The notes under the pieces: model-generated
Databases searched by the model: none
Seen by the model: the letters and a program-made list of their open reading frames with translations, nothing else
What the model was told of the DNA's origin: nothing
Translations under genes and position numbers: made by a program
Part shown: positions 17,500 to 26,493 of the stretch, one piece after another
How the letters are laid out: each line of letters begins with the position of its first letter
How positions within the stretch are numbered: position 1 is the first letter of the stretch
Assembly: GCA_963781775.1 (NCBI GenBank)
Contig: CAWAHE010000015.1
Coordinates: 85,350 to 149,349, forward strand
Direction of reading: 5' to 3'
DNA length: 64,000 bases
Source: CAVSRC01 sp963781775
GTDB lineage: Bacteria; Pseudomonadota; Alphaproteobacteria; Rhizobiales; Kaistiaceae

Positions 17500-18873
17500 A
17501 TGCTTCCCGACGTATTGCAATGGATCGACAGGAACCTGCCTGCGAGCCTCGACCGGCTGTTCGAATTGCTCCGCATCGAGAGCATCTCGACCGATCCAGC
17601 CTACGCGGCGTCGTGCAAAAAGGCGGCGGAATGGCTCGTCGCCGATCTTGCCGGCATCGGTTTCGATGTTTCGGCGCGCGAAACGCCCGGCCATCCGATC
17701 GTGGTCGGTCATCACGACGGCCATGGGCCGCATTTGCTGTTCTATGGCCACTACGACGTTCAGCCGGTCGATCCGCTGAACCTGTGGGAGGCTCCGCCGT
17801 TCGAGCCGCGCATCGTCACCCGTCCCGACGGCGCCAAGGTGATCGCCGCGCGCGGCTCCGCCGACGACAAGGGGCAATTGATGACCTTTGTCGAGGCGGC
17901 CCGCGCCTGGAAGGCGGTCTCCGGCAGCCTGCCGGCGCGTGTTTCGATGCTGCTGGAGGGCGAGGAGGAATCCGGCAGCGTCAATCTGGCGCCGTTCATG
18001 GAAAAGAACGCCGGCGAGCTGCGTGCCGATCTGGCGCTGGTCTGCGACACCGGCATGTGGGCGCGGGGCCATCCGGCGATCACCATCTCACTGCGCGGGC
18101 TGGTCGGCGAGGAAATCGTCGTCACCTGCGCCGATCGCGATCTTCACTCCGGCATGTTCGGTGGTCCGGCGCGCAACCCTCTGCACGTTCTGACCGCCGC
18201 GCTCGCCGACCTTCACGATGCCGACGGCCATGTGACGCTGCCCGGCTTCTACGACGGCGTCGACGAATTCCCTGACGACGTGAAACGGCAATGGGAGGGG
18301 CTGGGCTTCGACGGCGCCGAATTCCTCGGCGATGTCGGGCTGTCGATCCCAGCCGGCGAGAAGGGGCGCTCGATCCTCGAGCAGATCTGGGCGCGTCCGA
18401 CCTGCGAGGTGAACGGCCTCATCGGTGGCTACACCGGCGCCGGCTTCAAGACCGTGATTCCGTCAAAGGCCTCGGCCAAGGTGTCCTTCCGCCTGGTCGG
18501 CGATCAGGATCCGGCGAAGATCGCCGCGGCCTTCCATGATTTCATCCGCGCGCGCATCCCGGCCGACTGCAAGGTCGAGTTCACATCATACGGCGGCAAT
18601 CGTGGCCTGCGTCTGCCACTCGACGGCCCGTGGCTGCCGCGCGCGCGCAAAGCCCTCGCCGACGAGTGGGGGCGCGACGCCGCTCTTGTCGGCGGCGGCG
18701 GTTCGATACCGGTGGTCGGCGACTTCAAGTCGATCCTGGGCATGAATGCGTTGATGATCGGCTTCGGCCTCGACGACGATCGCATTCATTCGCCCAACGA
18801 AAAGTACGATCTCGCCAGCTTCCACGGCGGCATCCGCTCGTGGGCGCGCGTGCTGGCGGCCCTCGCCGAATAG
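17500..18873 (+). CDS. M20 family dipeptidase
   Basis: 457 aa from the ATG at 17500. A GTG three codons upstream is an alternative. Zinc-peptidase motifs in order are GHYDVQPVDP (first metal-binding His and Asp), SADDKGQ (bridging Asp), the catalytic Glu in LLEGEEESGS, CDTG, and a C-terminal His in DDRIHSPNEKYD. A dimerisation domain lies at about residues 190-330. It belongs to the cytosolic M20/carnosinase-like group and hydrolyses dipeptides or related amides. It is a single gene, convergent with the cytochrome gene, with a long inverted repeat between them. Confidence 0.93.
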   Translation: MLPDVLQWIDRNLPASLDRLFELLRIESISTDPAYAASCKKAAEWLVADLAGIGFDVSARETPGHPIVVGHHDGHGPHLLFYGHYDVQPVDPLNLWEAPPFEPRIVTRPDGAKVIAARGSADDKGQLMTFVEAARAWKAVSGSLPARVSMLLEGEEESGSVNLAPFMEKNAGELRADLALVCDTGMWARGHPAITISLRGLVGEEIVVTCADRDLHSGMFGGPARNPLHVLTAALADLHDADGHVTLPGFYDGVDEFPDDVKRQWEGLGFDGAEFLGDVGLSIPAGEKGRSILEQIWARPTCEVNGLIGGYTGAGFKTVIPSKASAKVSFRLVGDQDPAKIAAAFHDFIRARIPADCKVEFTSYGGNRGLRLPLDGPWLPRARKALADEWGRDAALVGGGGSIPVVGDFKSILGMNALMIGFGLDDDRIHSPNEKYDLASFHGGIRSWARVLAALAE

Positions 18874-18951
18874 AGAACGGCCGCACCGGGCCAGGCAATT
18901 CCAGGAAGAGTGGAGACCACTTTTCCGTCCGGATCTGCGCGAAAAACATGA

Positions 18952-18996
18952 GCGAGAGCGGATCGTCGATTCCGTGGAACGATGATCCGCTCTCGC
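18952..18996. terminator. Long inverted repeat between convergent dipeptidase and cytochrome genes
   Basis: A perfect 13-bp inverted repeat (GCGAGAGCGGATC / GATCCGCTCTCGC) with a 19-nt loop lies between the 3' ends of two convergent genes. There is no T-run. It most likely serves as a bidirectional terminator. Confidence 0.5.
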
Positions 18997-19027
18997 GGCG
19001 CGGCCGTGCTTGATATCGCTGCGCCGC

Positions 19028-19483
19028 TCAGTTCTTCTTCTTGCGGTAAAGCTCGTGGCATCCGCCGCAGTCCTGGCCGACCGCGCCCAGCGACGCCTTG
19101 AACGCGTCGAGCCCGTCGGCCGCCGCCGCTTCGGCGACCTTGGCGTCCGCGCCAAGCTTTGCGGCGTGTGCCTTGAAGTCTTCCATGTTCTGCCAGATCG
19201 CGGGCGACGCCGAGGTTTCGCCCTGATCGCTGCCGTCCGGGAACAGGGTCGGGAACACGACCATGTCATCTTCCAGGTCCTTCATCGCCGCGGCCGCCTG
19301 GGCCGCGTCAAACGGCACCTGGCCCTGCGCCATGCCAAAGGCGATCTTCGCGGCATCCTGGTTCTTCTGCATGATCGCCTGGCGCGCCTTGATGGGATCG
19401 TCCGCGGCAAACGCCGCCCCCGCTACGCCAATGCCAACTGCTATGACTGCCAACGCCCACTTCAAATGCATGCTTGTCTCCAT
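19028..19483 (-). CDS. Cytochrome c class II (c556/c'-type) periplasmic protein
   Basis: 151 aa. A signal peptide (LKWALAVIAVGIGVAGAAFA, cleavage near AAFA-ADD) is followed by a four-helix-bundle-type sequence. The C-terminal haem site CGGCHELYRKKK is at residues ~139-150, the diagnostic position for class II cytochromes. It carries electrons or binds small ligands in the periplasm. The start may be ATG at 19483 or the second ATG four codons later. It is a single gene, divergent from the HerA-like ATPase. An inverted repeat sits between the two. Confidence 0.9.
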   Translation of the reverse strand: METSMHLKWALAVIAVGIGVAGAAFAADDPIKARQAIMQKNQDAAKIAFGMAQGQVPFDAAQAAAAMKDLEDDMVVFPTLFPDGSDQGETSASPAIWQNMEDFKAHAAKLGADAKVAEAAAADGLDAFKASLGAVGQDCGGCHELYRKKKN

Positions 19484-19503
19484 GTAGAAACGCTGATCGC
19501 ATC

Positions 19504-19530
19504 GTTGCGTGGGGTAACACCCGACGCAAC
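19504..19530. promoter_or_regulatory. 27-bp inverted repeat in divergent promoter region
   Basis: GTTGCGTGGGGT-AAC-ACCCGACGCAAC, a 12-bp palindrome with one mismatch and a 3-nt centre. It lies 20 to 47 nt upstream of the cytochrome start codon, between divergent genes. It could be an operator or a leader hairpin. No known consensus is recognised. Confidence 0.35.
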
Positions 19531-19654
19531 ACTTTCCGTCGATCGATCACGAAAGTATCAGCGGCGTGTTATCGGTCGCCGACGCGGGCGGGCGTTTGCC
19601 GGCCAGACGCCGACATTCTAGTCTGACGGCGGAACGACATCGGAGTGTGGCCAA

Positions 19655-21256
19655 ATGGCGCTTCTTGAACAGGGCAAGGTGTTTATCGGCGTAAGCGCCA
19701 AGCCCGAATACATCGAGCTCCCATACGCCAACCGCCACGGCCTGATCACCGGCGCCACCGGTACGGGCAAGACCGTGACCCTTCAAATCCTGTCGGAAGG
19801 CTTCTCCAAGGCGGGCGTGCCGGTTTTTTGTGCAGATATCAAGGGCGATGTCGCCGGTCTTGCCGCCGCCGGCGAGCCGAAGGACTTTCTCGCCAAGCGT
19901 GCCGAAACCATCGGCTTCACCGAAGAATATAAGCTCGAAGCGTTTCCCGTCGTCTTCTGGGACCTGTTTGGTGAAAAGGGCCACCCGATCCGCGCTACCG
20001 TTTCGGAAGTCGGTCCGCTCCTCATGGCGCGGCTCCTCGATCTCAACGAGGTCCAGGAGGGCGTGCTCAGCATCGCCTTCCGCGTAGCCGACGACGAGGG
20101 CCTGCTTCTGCTCGATCTCAAGGATCTGCAGGCGATGCTGACCCACGTCGCCGATCAGGCGGCCGAACTGACGACGCGCTACGGCAACGTGTCGAAGGCC
20201 ACCATCGGCACGGTGCAGCGCAAGCTGCTGGTGCTGGAGGATCAGGGTGGCGGCTCGTTCTTCGGCGAGCCGGCGCTCGACATCAACCAGATGATCCGCA
20301 CGACGCCGGATGGTCACGGCGTCATCAACATCCTGGCCGCCGACAAGCTGATGCAGTCGCCGCGCCTCTATGGCACGTTCCTGCTCTGGCTCATGTCCGA
20401 ACTCTTCGAGGTGCTGCCCGAGATCGGCGATCCGGAGAAGCCCCGCATGGTCTTCTTCTTCGACGAGGCGCACCTCTTGTTCAACGATGCGCCGAAGCCG
20501 TTGCTGGAGAAGATCGAGCAGGTCGTGCGCCTGATCCGCTCCAAGGGCGTTGGCATCTATTTCGTCACACAGAATCCGCTCGACGTGCCTGACACCGTGC
20601 TCGGCCAGATGGGCAATCGCGTCCAGCACGCGTTGCGCGCTTTCACGCCGCGCGACCAGAAGGCGGTGAAGGCCGCCGCCGACACATTCCGGCCCAACCC
20701 CGAGTTCTCGGCTGCTGAAGTCATCACCCAGCTCAGCGTCGGAGAGGCGCTGGTCTCCACGCTGATGGAGAAGGGCATTCCTTCGATCGTGCAGCGCACC
20801 CTGGTCCGTCCCCCGTCGTCGCGCATCGGCACGATCAGCGACGAGGAGCGCCGCAAGGTGATCGCCGCCAGCCCAGTCGGCGGCATCTACGACAAGATGA
20901 TCGACCGCGAGTCCGCCTTCGAGATCCTGTCCGTCCGCGTCGAGACCAAGGTCACGACCGAAGTGGCGCCGCCGCAAGACCAGCCCGGCGAGGCGCAGCC
21001 TGGGCAGACGGCGGGCCAATCCGGCGGTGTGCTTGGCGGACTTGGCGGCATGCTCGGCGGACTCCTCGGCACTTCGGGACGAGGGCGACGGCTCACCACC
21101 ACGCAGCGGGTCGCCCGCTCTGTGACCCGCACGGTGACCACCCGCGTCGTCGGCGGGGCGGCCGCACAGATCGGCAAGTCGCTCGGCGGCTCGATGGGCG
21201 GCTCCATCGGCCGTGCCATCGTTCGCGGCGTTCTCGGCGGCATCCTGCGGAGCTGA
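19655..21256 (+). CDS. HerA/YjgR-like ATPase (DUF853 family)
   Basis: 533 aa. Walker A is GATGTGKTVTLQ near residue 32. Walker B is MVFFFDEAHLLF near residue 270. Further HerA/FtsK-type motifs include FVTQNPLDVPDTVLGQMGNR and FTPRDQKAVKAAADTF. The C-terminal ~90 residues are Gly-rich and low-complexity (GGVLGGLGGMLGGLLG ... SLGGSMGGSIG). The family is annotated as helicase HerA-like, of unknown cellular role in bacteria. It is a single gene with an ATG start and 171 nt of upstream region shared with the cytochrome. Confidence 0.9.
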   Translation: MALLEQGKVFIGVSAKPEYIELPYANRHGLITGATGTGKTVTLQILSEGFSKAGVPVFCADIKGDVAGLAAAGEPKDFLAKRAETIGFTEEYKLEAFPVVFWDLFGEKGHPIRATVSEVGPLLMARLLDLNEVQEGVLSIAFRVADDEGLLLLDLKDLQAMLTHVADQAAELTTRYGNVSKATIGTVQRKLLVLEDQGGGSFFGEPALDINQMIRTTPDGHGVINILAADKLMQSPRLYGTFLLWLMSELFEVLPEIGDPEKPRMVFFFDEAHLLFNDAPKPLLEKIEQVVRLIRSKGVGIYFVTQNPLDVPDTVLGQMGNRVQHALRAFTPRDQKAVKAAADTFRPNPEFSAAEVITQLSVGEALVSTLMEKGIPSIVQRTLVRPPSSRIGTISDEERRKVIAASPVGGIYDKMIDRESAFEILSVRVETKVTTEVAPPQDQPGEAQPGQTAGQSGGVLGGLGGMLGGLLGTSGRGRRLTTTQRVARSVTRTVTTRVVGGAAAQIGKSLGGSMGGSIGRAIVRGVLGGILRS

Positions 21257-21266
21257 TTCGCCCCGG

Positions 21267-21950
21267 CTACCAGCCTGCCGCGTACGCCCCGGTGAACAAT
21301 CCAAAGCCGAGGCCACCGAGAACGATCGCCGCGAGCCACGGGTTGCGGTTGAGGTTTCGCGCGTAACCCCAGCCGATGGCTGCAAACATGACCGCCGCCA
21401 CCAGCCGCGAAATGTAGAGCGCGGCAGAGCTGTTGCTCACGAGGATCAGCGGCAGGACAACCGGCACCACGAGACCGACGTCGATTGCAACGATGCCGAG
21501 GGCATACAGCCAGTCGTCCCGGCCGACGGGGTACCCATGCCGCGCCGGCCGCACCGGCGGTGCCGATGACGCAATTGCATCGAGAATTCGGTCGATCTCG
21601 TCGTCGCCGAGACCGTCGACGATCGTGTCGGCAAGAGCGGCGCGTGCCTGGTCCCGGGCGTCCGGATCGTGTCCGTCCGCCAGTGCGCTCACGATCCGTT
21701 CGCGCTCCGCCCGCTCGATCACGTTGGTGTGGGCAACCGTCACGCCGTCGATGGTCCCCCAGACGAGGTTCACGGCAAAGGCTACTGCGACGGCAGTCCA
21801 GATCCGGTCCGGAGTGATTGAGCCCGTCGCGTTCACCAGACCGATCGAAGCGACGGACATCCACACCGCGTAGAATGCTTCGCCGAGGCGATCGCCGGCG
21901 CCGATCTCGTCGGGCAGCAGGCGGTTGATGCGGTCAAGCAGGGCACGCAT
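21267..21950 (-). CDS. Integral membrane protein, possibly VIT1/CCC1-like
   Basis: 227 aa from the ATG at 21950. A longer frame upstream is Arg/Cys-rich and unlikely. Two TMs occur at about residues 20-75 (AFYAVWMSVASIGLVNATG; WTAVAVAFAVNLVWGTIDGV). A charged helical cytoplasmic section follows (~80-135; RAERERIVSALADGHD, LGDDEIDRILDAIA). Three TMs follow at ~145-227. This two-TM, acidic helical insert, three-TM order is like vacuolar iron transporter homologues, but the metal-binding Glu pattern cannot be confirmed by eye. Function is uncertain. Confidence 0.7.
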   Translation of the reverse strand: MRALLDRINRLLPDEIGAGDRLGEAFYAVWMSVASIGLVNATGSITPDRIWTAVAVAFAVNLVWGTIDGVTVAHTNVIERAERERIVSALADGHDPDARDQARAALADTIVDGLGDDEIDRILDAIASSAPPVRPARHGYPVGRDDWLYALGIVAIDVGLVVPVVLPLILVSNSSAALYISRLVAAVMFAAIGWGYARNLNRNPWLAAIVLGGLGFGLFTGAYAAGW

Positions 21951-22103
21951 GTCGTCGCTCCGGCATTTCTCCGTTCGGCAACCATGACAGGCTCGCGGGC
22001 GCGTCCGTTGCCGGGTCCGCGAGGCGCGGGCTATGGTCCGTTCGGTTCTCCTTACTTGCGGAGACCGGCCGACTGCGACCAGTACGATACAGGGAACGCA
22101 CTT

Positions 22104-23508
22104 TTGCCGGCAATCCACGAGATGACCGCGGCCGAACTTTCGGCCGCTTATCCAAAAGGAACCGTCTCGCCGGTCGAAGTCGCCGAGGCGCTTCTCGGCC
22201 GCATCGCCACGCTCGATCAAAAGATCAACGCCTTCTGCCTCGTCGATCCGGAAAGGACCCGCGCCGCCGCGCGAGAATCCGAAAGACGCTGGACCGCAGG
22301 CGCACCGTTGTCGCCGCTCGACGGCGTGCCGGTCGCGGTCAAGGACATCCTCCTCACAAAGGACTGGCCGACACTTCGCGGCTCTCGCACCATCGATCCC
22401 GCCGGTCCTTGGGATATCGACGCGCCCTGCGTCGCCCGGCTGAAGGAGGCTGGCGCCGTTCTCCTCGGCAAGACGGCGACGCCGGAGTTCGGCTGGAAGG
22501 GGGTGACCAACTCGCCACTCACCGGCGTCACCCGCAATCCATGGAACCTCGACAAGACGCCGGGCGGCTCATCGGGAGGCTCGGCCGCGGCGCTGGTGGC
22601 GCGCCTCGTGCCGCTGGCGCTTGGCACCGACGGCGGCGGCTCCATCCGCATGCCGGCCCATTTCACCGGCTGCTTCGGCATCAAGCCGAGCTTCGGCCGC
22701 GTGCCTGCCTATCCGCTGTCGCCGTTCGGCACGCTTGCCCATGTCGGCCCGATGGCGCGCACCGTTCGTGACGCGGCGATGCTCCTCGACGTCATTGCCC
22801 GGCCCGACGACCGCGACTGGTACGCGCTGCCCTACACGCCGACCGCTTACGCCGACGGCCTCGGCGGCTCGCTCGCCGGCAAGCGCGTCGCATACTCGCC
22901 ACGCCTCGGCTTCGCGCCGTGGGTCGACGCCGAGGTCGCGGCGCTGGTCGCGGCGGCCGCGCGACGTTTTGCCGAACTCGGCGCCGAGGTCGAGGAAGTC
23001 GAGCCGCCGGTCGGCGACCCGACCGCGAGCTTCCGCACGCTATGGTGGGTGCCGGCCGGACACATCGTCGGCGGCCTGTCGCCGGACCAGAAGGCGATGC
23101 TTGATCCCGGGTTTCCGGACAATGGGCGAGGAGGGCAGGCGGATGAGCCTCGAGGATTTCCTCGCCGCCGGTCTCGCCCGTGGCGATTATGGCAGCCGCA
23201 TGCGTCAATTCATGGCCGGCTACGATTTCCTGCTGACGCCGTCCGTGGCGACGCCGGCTTTCGACGCCGGCACGCTGTCGCCGCTTCCCGACGACGGCAA
23301 TGCCTGGCTGAGCTGGACCCCATTCACCTATCCCATCAACCTGACGCAGCAGCCGGCGGCGAGCGTCAATTGCGGTTTCACCAAAGCCGGCCTGCCCGTC
23401 GGGTTGCAGATCGTCGGCCGCATGTTCGACGATGCCGGCGTACTCGCGGCCGCCGATGCCTATGAACAGTCCAATCCACTGCACGAGAGAGCGCCGCCGG
23501 GCTTCTAG
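22104..23508 (+). pseudogene. Amidase (amidase signature family), single-base frameshift
   Basis: About 467 aa if one base is removed. The amidase Ser-cisSer-Lys triad is intact: VAVKDIL, the Gly/Ser loop TPGGSSGGSAAA, and the nucleophile in GGGSIRMPAHF. The frame breaks near 23112, in GGGTTTCC. Dropping one T gives DPGFRTMGEEGRRMSLEDF, and the C-terminal part then continues to a normal end (LPVGLQIVGRMFDDAGVLAA). The shift removes about 130 C-terminal residues. The start is a TTG at 22104 with AGGGA upstream, or the ATG at 22122. Cause may be sequencing error or recent inactivation. Substrate is unknown for this broad family. Confidence 0.85.
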
Positions 23509-23670
23509 CGCACTAGCCGACCGAAGGACGGCCTGCGACGGAACGGAACAGCCGGTTGCCGCATTGCCCGTCGGGGCCTATGTTCCTTCGCGAACCCGTC
23601 CGGTGATCTCTGTCCCTCCCTCAAGCCGCATTCAACGCGGCCGACCAACAACGCTTCAGAGGAGTGTCCC

Positions 23671-24276
23671 ATGGCTTTCGAACTTCCCGCCCTGCCATAC
23701 GATTACGAGGCGCTGGCGCCTTTCATGTCGAAGGAAACGCTTGAGTTTCACCACGACAAGCATCACCAGGCCTACGTCACCAACGGCAACAACCTGCTCA
23801 AGGGCAGCGGGCTCGAGGACAAGAGCCTCGAGGACGTCGTCAAGCAGAGCTATTCGAAGAACGCCGGCCTCTTCAACAACGCCGCCCAGCACTACAACCA
23901 CATGCATTTCTGGAAGTGGATGAAGAAGGGCGGCGGCGGCAATAAGCTGCCCGGCGCGCTCGCCAAGGCGGTCGATTCCGACCTCGGCGGCTACGACAAG
24001 TTCCGCGCCGACTTCATCCAGGCCGGCACCACCCAGTTCGGCTCGGGCTGGGCTTGGATCGCGGTCAGCAACGGAAAGCTGACGATCACCAAGACGCCGA
24101 ACGGCGAGAACCCGCTGGTCCACGGCGGCACGCCGATCCTCGGCGTCGACGTATGGGAGCACTCCTATTACATCGACTACCGCAATGCCCGGCCGAAATA
24201 TCTCGAGGCCTTCGTCGACAGCCTGATCAACTGGGACTACGTCCTCGAACTGTACGAGAAGGCCGCCTCGCGCTAG
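23671..24276 (+). CDS. sodB: Superoxide dismutase [Fe/Mn]
   Basis: 201 aa, the normal length. The N-terminal motif LPALPYDYEALAPFMSKETL leads to the metal ligand His27 in FHHDKHHQAYV. Further ligands lie in NHMHFW and DVWEHSYYIDY. GGGG and FGSGWAW are also typical. It dismutates superoxide in the cytoplasm. Iron versus manganese cannot be fixed from these motifs, though the proteobacterial alignment favours iron. It is a single gene with a clear GGAG site just before the ATG and a terminator after it. Confidence 0.95.
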   Translation: MAFELPALPYDYEALAPFMSKETLEFHHDKHHQAYVTNGNNLLKGSGLEDKSLEDVVKQSYSKNAGLFNNAAQHYNHMHFWKWMKKGGGGNKLPGALAKAVDSDLGGYDKFRADFIQAGTTQFGSGWAWIAVSNGKLTITKTPNGENPLVHGGTPILGVDVWEHSYYIDYRNARPKYLEAFVDSLINWDYVLELYEKAASR

Positions 24277-24298
24277 GCGCGGCGACGCTCGTATCCAG

Positions 24299-24330
24299 CG
24301 GCGCGGAGAGCCACCTCCGCGCCGTTTTCG
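24299..24330 (+). terminator. Rho-independent terminator of sodB
   Basis: A perfect 10-bp stem (CGGCGCGGAG / CTCCGCGCCG) with a 6-nt loop followed by TTTTCG, 22 nt after the sodB stop. The short T-run on the plus strand fits termination of sodB. Confidence 0.75.
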
Positions 24331-24337
24331 TTCCCGC

Positions 24338-24652
24338 TTAGTAGCGGATGCCCTTGCGGCAGGGCGTGAACGAGTTGAGCTTCGGCCAGTCCGATTGCGC
24401 CCAGTAGAGCCACGCCGTGCAACTCGCCTTGCTGGTGAAGCAGGGCGAGGCGAAATAACGCTGGTCCGGGCCGAAAAGCGCATCGCGCTGGCCGCGGAAC
24501 GTGGTCCGCCAGACATTGGCGGGGCCCTTGGTCGCGGCGAGGTATCCGCAATCGTATCCGGGCACGCGCGGCGGCTGCGCCGCCCTGGCGCTGCCCGGTG
24601 CGGCCAGCGCGAACAGGGCCATCAGCGCGAATAGTCCGATCAGTATCCGCAT
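24338..24652 (-). CDS. Small secreted cysteine-containing protein, unknown function
   Basis: 104 aa from the ATG at 24652, which has GGAGGA 7 nt upstream. A GTG two codons earlier is less well placed. A signal peptide (ILIGLFALMALFALAAPGSARA) leads to a mature part of about 80 residues. It contains five Cys-bearing spots (YDCGYL, SPCFTSKASC, TPCRKG) and many aromatic residues (FASPCF, WLYWAQSDWP). The four mature cysteines could form two disulfides in the periplasm. I do not recognise the family. The gene lies between the sodB terminator and the antiporter gene, all convergent or in line. Confidence 0.7.
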   Translation of the reverse strand: MRILIGLFALMALFALAAPGSARAAQPPRVPGYDCGYLAATKGPANVWRTTFRGQRDALFGPDQRYFASPCFTSKASCTAWLYWAQSDWPKLNSFTPCRKGIRY

Positions 24653-24709
24653 CGTCACTTCCTCCGATATCGCCCTGTCCCTCTCAACGAAGTCTAGGCC
24701 GAACCGTTC

Positions 24710-26132
24710 CTATTGGGGAGCCTCGGGCGGATCGCCGGACGGCTTTGCCACTGGCAGCGCCCGCGTCTCGCTCTGGTCCGCCGGCGCGGTCTCGGCGGCG
24801 GCGCTGCGCCGCGCATGCGCCCATCGCCGCACGACCAGCCAGAGCGCCTTCAGCCGCCGCCAGATGAAGCGGAACAGCTGGCTAAGCGCCAGGCGCCCGC
24901 GCTCGAATTCCTCGATCTCGCCGGCATAGACCTCCGCCAGCGCCACCCGGAAATCGGACACGCCGTCGCGCGCCACGCGATGGAAACGGCGCACCGAGAT
25001 CATCCACAAGCGGACTGACCAGAAGCGAGACCGCGATCACCGCGATAGCCAGGCGATAGGCGTCGGCGTCGACGGCGCCCTTCGACAGTCCGGTCGCCGC
25101 CAGCACGAACGAGAACTCGCCGATCTGCGCGATCATCAGGCCGGCCGGGAACGCGGTTTCCCATGGCTGCCGCGCGGCGCGCATCAGCGCCACGTTGACG
25201 GCCGTCTTCACCGCCAGAACCAGAACGACGAAGAAGATGACCGTGCCCAGGTTGGCGACGATGAAGTTGAGGTCGATCAGGAGGCCGATCGACAGGAAGA
25301 AGACGACGATCAGGATGCTCTGGATCGGATGCGTGGCGGCGATCGCCTCGGCGCGCAGGGTCGATCCGGCGATTACCAGCCCCGCGATGAACGCCCCGAA
25401 CGCCGCCGAGAAGCCGGTGATACCGGTGATCGCCGCGGCGCCGAAGCAGAAGGCGACGCTCGCCAGCGCCACCATGTCGACGCGTCCGTGGATCGCCTCG
25501 GTGAAGGGCAGGCGGATCTTGCCGGGCCGCGTGCCCAGAAAGCGCAGCAGCAGGAAGAGGAGGATCGCCGCAAGCGCCAGCTTGACCACCAGCCACGCGC
25601 CGCCGCCGCCATTGGCGCCGAACGAGCTGACCACGATCAGCATGGGCACCACCGCGATGTCCTGCGCGATGAGCACGCCGACGGTGATCCGGCCCATCGA
25701 CGTTCTCAGTTCGCCGACCTCTTCCAGCATCTGGATGGCGACCGCGGTCGATGAGATCGCGACGATGAAGCCGAGCAGCACGATCTGTTCGAGCGGCCAG
25801 CCGGCGATCATGCCGAAGGCCGCCGTGATCGCCAGTGCCACGACGATCTGGCCGGCGGCAATGGTCGCAGCCAGCCCGGCGACCGCCGCGAAGGCGCGCA
25901 CCGACAGCTCCATGCCGACCAGGAACAGGAGCATGATCACGCCGAGTTCGGCGAGCAGCGTGATGGAGTCGGTGTTGGAGACGAGGCCGAAGCCGGTCGG
26001 GCCGAGCACGACGCCGGTCAGGATGTAGCCGACGATCGGCGGCTGCCGCAGGCGGACGAGCACGAAGCCGAGCGAGACGGCGACCGCCGTGATGAACGCG
26101 ATGCCGGTCAGGTCGGCAATGTGATCCTGCAA
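24710..26132 (-). pseudogene. CPA2 cation:proton antiporter (KefB-like), single-base frameshift
   Basis: About 473 aa if one base is removed. The first 374 residues form the multi-pass antiporter domain. Features are VGYILTGVVLGPTGFG, the core region SSTAVAIQMLEE, LIAQDIAVVPML, and the conserved AQIGEFSFVLA. The frame breaks near 25008, where CTTGTGGATG should read CTGTGGATG. With one T removed the sequence reads VSPLWMISVRRFHRVARD and continues to a helical, charged C-terminus. No TrkA-N domain is present. It exchanges Na+ or K+ for H+ across the inner membrane. The frameshift may be a sequencing error. Confidence 0.85.
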
Positions 26133-26493
26133 TCAAGCCTCCGCGTCGTGGGCGAGGGCGGCACTGTAACATGGGTGGCAGGGAAGGCGAGGCGGGGTTG
26201 GCACCCACATGCGGAACTGGTCCGCATCGAACGTTTCATCAAATCTTCGCGACTGGGCGTCGCGCCGAAGAAGTGTGCGGATCATGCACGCGACGGCGAC
26301 GAGTCGCGCGGAAGCCAGAGTGCCATCGCAATCAAGACGATGGGCGAGGACACCGGGCGCGCACGTTCCGATGCTCGGCATGAAGGGTCTTTTGGTCGCA
26401 GCATGCGACGCGCCGTTGCGGCGCGCGCGCCCAAATCTATATCGCCGTTCAGGAGCGACGCTGGGGGCTTACAACCTCAGTGAGGAGGAAGAC
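26133..26493. other. Intergenic region upstream of aldose epimerase
   Basis: 361 nt between the antiporter and the epimerase. Open frames here have no ribosome site, recognisable domain or typical composition, so I see no gene. It must hold the divergent promoters of both neighbours. The Shine-Dalgarno GAGGAGGAA just before 26494 fixes the epimerase start. Confidence 0.45.

Noticed and set aside
19547..21385. Long minus-strand frame of 612 codons
   Set aside because: Antisense shadow of the HerA-like ATPase gene. No motif and low-complexity composition.
26133..26493. Several overlapping short frames before the aldose epimerase
   Set aside because: None has a ribosome site, domain or normal composition, and the strong ribosome site at 26480-26490 marks the epimerase start instead.
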